From: Symbiodinium natans
Lineage: Eukaryota; Sar; Dinophyceae; Suessiales; Symbiodiniaceae
Reading direction: 5' to 3'
Assembly: GCA_905221605.1 (NCBI GenBank)
Contig: CAJNDS010002145.1
Span: 564,501 to 628,500, forward strand
Length of the DNA: 64,000 nucleotides
Of the stretch, positions 58,588-64,000 are shown piece by piece (the first letter of the stretch is position 1; each line of letters opens with the position of its first letter). The position numbers and the translations under genes are program-made. The notes beneath the pieces were generated by a model. It did not search any database and had not been told where the DNA came from. It saw only the letters and a list, made by a program, of their open reading frames with translations.

Positions 58588-58833
58588 ATGGCCCGCTCCA
58601 GCTCTCTGCTCGCCTTCTTGGTGTTGGCCCTTGGCTGCTCTGCGATGCTTTGCTTCGTGGGCACCACTCCACCTGCAAGCAAGTCCCTCCGCGCGCCAGC
58701 AGTTCAGATGGAGGCACGAGGTGGCGCTGATGGCGCACTGGGCGACATGACTCCTGATACCTACATCATCGGAATCACTGTGTTTGGCATTGCATCCTTG
58801 TTCGCCAACATCAGCGGCTTCTTCAACCCTTGA
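58588..58833 (+). CDS. Array copy 6 of the 81-aa membrane protein
   Basis: Intact. Leader variant B; GGCACC in place of GGCACA, as in copy 2. Confidence 0.8.
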   Translation: MARSSSLLAFLVLALGCSAMLCFVGTTPPASKSLRAPAVQMEARGGADGALGDMTPDTYIIGITVFGIASLFANISGFFNP

Positions 58834-59138
58834 GGATGAAGACAGGCTCAGTCCAGTGAAAGTGGGCCGGTATCCCATTTTTAAGGGGATCATTGCTTCT
58901 TAGAGCTAGCAGCGGCATCCCTGACTAGGGAAGCAGCTATGCTGCAGGCGTGCTGAAAGACTCGAGAATGGAATCGGCAGCGTCATGCTGTGTTTGGTGT
59001 TGGCCAGTGCAGTCATGCAGTGATCGGAACAGTTGCAGACATGCACGACTCGGCGGCCATTTTCAGGTTGAGCTGTCTATAGTTGTTGGAGGTCGCTCCT
59101 GCTCCTGTGCCTGTCCGGCAAAACCCCCAAGACTTGCA

Positions 59139-59384
59139 ATGGCCCGCTCCAGCTCTCTGCTCGCCTTCTTGGTGTTGGCCCTTGGCTGCTCTGCGATGCT
59201 TTGCTTCGTGGGCACAACTCCACCTGCAAGCAAGTCCCTCCGCGCCCCAGCAGTTCAGATGGAGGCACGAGGTGGCGCTGATGGCGCACTGGGCGACATG
59301 ACTCCTGATACCTACATCATCGGAATCACTGTGTTTGGCATTGCATCCTTGTTCGCCAACATCAGCGGCTTCTTCAACCCTTGA
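59139..59384 (+). CDS. Array copy 7 of the 81-aa membrane protein
   Basis: Intact last copy, with a synonymous change (GCGCCCCAG). Leader variant B. The spacer after it diverges from the array consensus. Confidence 0.8.
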   Translation: MARSSSLLAFLVLALGCSAMLCFVGTTPPASKSLRAPAVQMEARGGADGALGDMTPDTYIIGITVFGIASLFANISGFFNP

Positions 59385-59520
59385 GGATGAAGACAGGCTC
59401 AGTCCAGTGAAAGTGGGCCGGTATCCCATTTTTAAGGGGATCATTGCTTCTTAGAGCTAGCAGCGGCATCCCTGACTAGGGAAGCAGCTCTGCTGAGAGA
59501 CTCGAAAAAGGAATGCGGAG

Positions 59521-60150
59521 AATTCTGCTGAACTCGGTGTTCGCAGCAAGGATGCCACGTGAACAAGCGGCCAAACCACCTTCCATTCCTTGGAGTGGAA
59601 AGCCTGTGGGGGTCGTTGACTGTATATGCAGCTGCCTTTCTTGATTCAGTTGCCGAGGGGTCTCGAGTGCATGGATGCTAGCAGCTAGCAGAGTCAACCG
59701 CCAACCCGAAGGGAGACTCACAAGTCTACATCCCGCCAGATGGGTGAAAGCACAACCACTCCACCTACAAAAGCCTATGAACATGACAGCAAGCTCGCCT
59801 TAGCACAGGCATCCTGCCCAGGGGCGATGTGAAAGTCCGTTTCTTGTGGTAGCAGTTGCAGGGCTAGAGGGGCCTGACTCAGGGCATGATGGGTCGCGAG
59901 AAAACAATAGGAAGAGCAACACAAGAAGCTTCAGACATTGGAGCATAGCCGGGGCATAGCGGGGCATACCTGTGCCTGTGCACAGAGTTGCACGCGTAAT
60001 GTCCGCGGATGAGGACCAGTCGCAGAATGAAATTGAAAGGTGCGCTGAGGTGCTTGCTGGAAGTTGCAAATCTCGAGGTTTCGAAGTTTCAGCGTGCACT
60101 GGAGAGAATTTGAAGGTCTTGGGTTCACCTGCTCGGTGCCACAGTTCACC
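59521..60150. other. Interval between array and RING gene
   Basis: No confident gene. The + frame at 59972-60154 (DQSQNEIERCAEVLAGSC) directly precedes the RING exon and could be its upstream exon. Confidence 0.35.
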
Positions 60151-60151
60151 T

Positions 60152-63100
60152 TAAGTTGCCAAGCTCGAAGGATTTCGTTTGCGCTTTGTGCCACGAGCTG
60201 ATCTATGAGCCAGTGGTGCTTCCCTGCTCCCATGCGCCCTGTCCTCAGCAAGAAAGTGTTTGACAGGGGGTTGTGCGTACCATGGTGTGCCTAGAACGCA
60301 ATCAGCCTGGATGCTGAGCGGACACGTCCCAGGTTCTGCCGCGCCTGCCTGGTCGACTGCCTTCACCGCGGTCCCAGTGCCCGGCGTTGCCCGCTTTGCC
60401 GAAAGCCACACGACTCATTACGACTCTTCTGGGGGTGCTGCTGGTTCTCTGCTGTGCGTGATCGGATTTTGAGAGGCGCGTGAACAGGCAGTTCGAAGTA
60501 ACTAGCTGTCCATGACGCCACAACCCACACAAATGCGCTGACCTGAATGAAACCCTGAACCCCAAAGCCACCCCGCGCCACTTCAGGTTGCTTCACGCGA
60601 CGGCCAAGGAGGCGTGGCACCAGTTAAGTGCAGGCTGAGGCCTCACAAGACACTCCTGTAACACCCCTAAGATATCCACATGCTAGTCTTGATGCTCCGA
60701 GTTGCAGAAGCTACATACATGCGAGACTCCGCCTGCAAGTTCTCAGTCTCGCGTCTGTCATGCCAGCCGCTGAAGCCGTCAACACCAGATTAAAATAACC
60801 GAGCCATTGCAACACGTAGCAGGACCTCGTCCCCTGTGCTGCCTTCGGGTCGCTGCTTGCTGAGCGCTTCCCTGAGGTCCGGACTTGAACGGGAGACCAG
60901 GGAAGCGTCATCCTCTTCTTGTTTACCAATGTTCTTGTTGCCACCCTCGTAATCGCATGTGTGCTCCCAGACTGTGGACCACGTCAATACATGACCAACC
61001 ATGACCACCACAAGTCATGGCAAAATCCGGCGGACACACGGCCGTTGCTGCATCCTGCTGATTCACTGCCACGAGTACCGCCATTCCTCCACATTCTCTG
61101 TACTTCCATGTCTAGTAAAGAAGCTTCTTTAACTACCGTTTGCAAACTCGTTAACAAATATTGCCATGAATAACACTGTTGCCGCTATGGCAACTTCGGG
61201 GAGCTTCCGAAATGCTTGATCTGGTATGTCTCTGCAAGCTCCACGTTTCTCAGCCCGAACACTGAGAACCTGCTTAAAGGAGTACGCGCGTCGCGGGGCT
61301 GCAGAGAAGGCAGGGCAGATTCCTGCGCAAGCATTAAACCCTAAACCCTAAACCCTCAACCCTAAGCCCTAAACCCTAAGGGGCTTGAGTAGCTTCAGAG
61401 GCTTGGCCTTGGGTCTTGTTCTCGAGGCGAGAGCATCATGGGGTCGACAATTGAATTGCCACGCTATGGTCAACCCGTCGGACCGAACTGCATTCCGTGC
61501 TAGCATGGCACGGAAGCTTCGCCGATCGGCATCCGAGAGCTGTGAGCAGAGAGTCTTCATGTAACTGCGCCTTCCGACTGAAGCCCTTCTCGTTCTAAAT
61601 GTTGGTATCCTTACAGGACATGGCGGCATCCCAGTGCACATTGGCTAGTCTTTTACGAACACATGCATAACGAAGAGTGGCAGAGTCATAATGCAATCTG
61701 GGACTTGCACTTTAAGATTGGAGATTCAGCTTGAACTTGGGGTTTTTCAGCAAATGGTGGTCTCCAAATGGCGTTTAGTATTAGTAGGCTTCAGTGTGGC
61801 TGTACGTGTAGTTTTTGACACCCTAGGAATTTGCAATCCGCGATCAGGAAGTGACATTGTCAAAAAAAAATTGGCCCACTTTGAGGACTAACTTCGGCCA
61901 ACTTTAAATTTCGGAACGTGTCGCATCTAAATTGTAAATTGGCATGTACTTGGTTTGGTTCATAGAAAAGTTTGGATGTGGTAACGCTTGACGGTTTTTT
62001 TCATTAGTAGGGCTTGTATGGTTTGGGACTGAACTGAGGAAGTTTTTTTTGCAGATTGGCATCCAAAAACTTATATCAAGAACTCTAGCAACCTCCGGAC
62101 ATTTGAAATTTCCAGAATTCGCACTAAGACAAATGATAACAGAATCCAGGCCTTAACTTCATTGCTGTTGATTGTCGAGCAATTGCTGGTCTCTTATTGT
62201 TTTTAGTAGATTTGGTTTGGATTCATGTGAAATGAGCGGCAACTGGCTTATAGAAGATTCGGAGCATGGATGTACTCGCGCTTGATACGTCTTAAGCTCG
62301 GGCTTCTATGGGACAGTACCTTCCAGGTTTGGGTTGCCACCAACTCACTTCGGAACATGAATCGAATGTAAAATGTACGATATTCAGGGCATCCAATAAG
62401 TTTGCAATACGCAGGGGCTTGCAATCTCCTAATTTGAATTCTATCAGTTACTTTACATTTGTACCCTTATGAATCTTGGCACTTGACAGGTGGAATATAG
62501 TTGAGTAGGTCTCAACTCGGATTACATAAATTGTAGGATTTAACTTGACAGCCTGGTGCGAGCATACACATTTCTCGAAATGCCGCCCTATCCTGCCTGT
62601 AATGCTACCAGGAAAAGACTGTCAGGCAATGCGAGGGAAAAGCCTGTGCAACAATGCAGGCTGTGGCAGAGCCTGAATCAGAGGGCTCGCCCCCCGACAG
62701 CCAAGAGGACTGGGTTGGGCAAGAGAAGTCGTCTCTTGCCAAATTCAAAGTCCAGTATTCTTCCAGGCAAGGGGGTCGGACATATCGAGCTTGCGTGGTG
62801 GAAACTGAGCGGATGGCCTCACTTGATTTATCTGCTCTAACTCTAACGAGAGAGAGAGAGTGGTCAAAGAAGAACCCCGGGGCTAAGTGTTGGGGGGGAT
62901 GCTTGCTTGTTCAGGTTCAGGTTCGGATTGGGGGGCTATGGTTCGACACAAGGGGGTCATTGATCACCAGTTTCACGTCAAACCGGGCACCGGGGTACCA
63001 GCAGCCAACACCACCTCACTGGATAAAGGGGGGCTACGGGATTACAAGGGGGGCTACGGGTTTAAAAAGGGGGGGAACAGTTGGCAGAGTACACCCGGGC

Positions 63101-63467
63101 ACCGGACACCGACCACTCCACCCCGAAACAGGGGCGGGCAAAGATGCCCGGGGCGCAGACCCCAAGCCCCTAGAAAGAAAGAAAGAAAGAGGAGAGGTGC
63201 ATCTTCACACGACAAACGCAATCTTTTCTCGACAATGTGCTGCAATTGTCGACGCAAGGAATTCATGCAGTCGGCTGGGGTTGTTGCAGGCCCTTGCTGC
63301 AGGTATCCCGAAGCCCCAAAGTTCCCAAAGTCAGGACCCACAAAACCCACAGAACCCACAAGCTGCAACCCAGCTCCCTCAGTCTTTCAGGAGCTTCCGC
63401 TGTTCGTGCTGGAATCTATCCTCCCCCTTCAGCGGCTACACCTGAATGTCTTTGAGCCAAGGCTCGG
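60152..63467 (+). CDS. RING-finger plus LON-domain protein gene (LONRF-like), 3' end beyond view
   Basis: Exon a (60152-60235) reads KLPSSKDFVCALCHELIYEP then VVLPCSHA. A GC-AG intron (60236-60332) joins it to FCRACLVDCLHRGPSARRCP then LCRK. Together these give a full RING pattern, C-x2-C-x11-C-x-H-x2-C-x2-C-x13-C-x2-C, typical of E3 ubiquitin ligases. Far downstream, after a TTTCAG acceptor, 63391-63467 reads ELPLFVLESILPLQRLHLNV then FEPRL. This matches the start of the LON substrate-binding domain (PLFPL....L.iFEPRY). RING followed by LON is the layout of LONRF proteins. The exons between are uncertain; 62654-62880 is one candidate. The rest of the LON domain should lie outside the window or in exons I cannot see. 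Confidence 0.55.
60236..60332 (+). other. GC-AG intron, 97 bp, inside the RING domain
   Basis: Donor CCATGC|GCCCTG, acceptor CGTCCCAG|GTTCTG. Removing it completes the eight metal ligands of the RING finger in frame. Confidence 0.65.
61334..61381. repeat. Interstitial telomere-like CCCTAAA repeat
   Basis: Six to seven copies of CCCTAAA with CCCTCAA and CCCTAAG variants, inside the presumed RING/LON gene intron. Confidence 0.85.
61650..62560. other. AT-richer interval, presumed intron
   Basis: Visibly richer in A and T than its surroundings, with no coding signal. It lies between the RING and LON blocks. Confidence 0.4.
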
Positions 63468-63475
63468 GGCCTCTT

Positions 63476-63595
63476 CATATGCATATATGTGCATAGGTAT
63501 ATATGTATATATGTATCATGATACACGCTTGCATATGCATATACAATCAATATATATATATATATACATATACATGCATATATATATATATATGT
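63476..63595. repeat. AT-rich palindromic tract
   Basis: Repeated TATATA, CATATGCATATA and ATGTATATATGTAT with a perfect palindrome, GTATCATGATAC. It immediately follows the LON exon. Confidence 0.85.
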
Positions 63596-63599
63596 GGCA

Positions 63600-64000
63600 G
63601 TTGATCAATATTGCTGTGTCCCGGAATCGTATCTTTCGCCAAAATCAAATTTCCTTTCGCGGAACTTTAGGGCGCCCAATCGCGCGCACTCCTGAACCCC
63701 AAGACCTATCAAGACCTATCATCACATCCATGGCGCCTATGTACTAAAGGTACGCAAGCAAATGCCACGTGGGCTGGACCCTTCATGGGATACGCTAGGC
63801 TTTCACGGGACTTTCGCGCAGCTTGCGCCAGTCTTTCGCAAATTTTAGACTTTCGGAAACGGATTTCCTAAATCCTGAATCCTCAAACCCTAAGCACTAA
63901 AAATTAACCTTAAACCCTCGCTGCGCGTAGTGTGGTCCGACGGAGGCTTTGAGCCAGCTGGGCATACGAGAGCTAGCCTTATGCCGCAGATGCATAGCAA
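63600..64000. other. Right edge, nothing recognised
   Basis: No coding signal apart from short frames. Telomere-like CCTAAA motifs near 63885-63920. Confidence 0.4.

Larger units (their letters stand above)
55724..59520 (+). repeat. Seven-copy tandem gene array, 551-bp unit
   Basis: Seven head-to-tail units, each with a leader, an 81-codon gene and a spacer of about 300 bp. The period is 551 bp, except 550 bp between copies 4 and 5 because of a 1-bp deletion. Copies differ by only a few bases, so amplification is recent or homogenised by gene conversion. The left edge starts at GCAGTTGCAGACATGCAC. The right edge fades into a diverged spacer near 59480-59520. Confidence 0.95.

Noticed and set aside
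55708-59444. 143-residue minus-strand frames repeated seven times
   Set aside because: They are antisense shadows of the tandem gene; the + frame has a signal peptide, a membrane helix and an acceptor upstream, while the minus frame has no domain.
55724-59520. CRISPR-like or satellite reading of the 551-bp repeats
   Set aside because: Each unit holds the same full gene and spacer with no variable spacers; it is a tandem gene array.

Overview
The window reads as nuclear DNA of a dinoflagellate, most likely a symbiodiniacean-type genome. This is inferred from several signals together: genes in many short exons separated by introns full of low-complexity sequence, introns with GC donors, a head-to-tail array of near-identical small genes with candidate trans-splice acceptors, Arabidopsis-type TTTAGGG telomeric repeats scattered inside the sequence, and decayed retroelements of kinds common in these genomes. 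There is no operon, ribosome-binding-site or CRISPR architecture. Almost all convincing coding signal is on the + strand. Gene models here come from reading exon fragments by eye and are partial.

Layout. 1.0-2.7 kb: exons of a GT31 (beta-1,3-galactosyltransferase-like) glycosyltransferase, perhaps starting before the window. 2.75-3.13 kb: telomere-like DNA and a short foldback. About 5.9-17.1 kb: a multi-exon polycystin/voltage-gated-type cation channel, recognised from its S1, extracellular, S4-S5, pore, S6 and C-terminal tail exons. 17.2-27.5 kb: a G-rich tract and mostly unassigned DNA. 27.5-28.4 kb: a palindrome cluster, a 589-bp foldback element and a C30A10 tract. 30.4-32.2 kb: a decayed LINE-type remnant. 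33.9-34.2 kb: an interstitial telomeric array. 34.48-44.71 kb: one complete but mutated DIRS/Ngaro-like tyrosine-recombinase retrotransposon. 45.28-47.4 kb: a CA-based microsatellite field. 48.3-50.3 kb: a broken ankyrin-repeat gene. 55.7-59.5 kb: seven tandem copies (551-bp period) of a gene for an 81-aa secreted or plastid-targeted membrane protein. 60.15 kb to the right edge: a RING-finger plus LON-domain gene running on past 63.47 kb.

The most notable object is the 10.2-kb retrotransposon. Its termini form the A1...B1-A2-B2 split direct repeat pattern typical of tyrosine-recombinase retroelements. Between them lie a tyrosine recombinase, a Gag-like protein with a CCCH zinc finger, a methyltransferase with C5-cytosine-type motifs, a reverse transcriptase and an RNase H. 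Several frame breaks suggest this copy is dead, unless they are assembly indels.

The second is the tandem array. Each unit carries its own candidate trans-splice acceptor 7 nt before the ATG, and upstream of it a sequence resembling the dinoflagellate spliced leader. One of the seven copies has a 1-bp frameshift.

Single-base and short indels recur in most coding units, so part of the apparent decay could be assembly error rather than biology.
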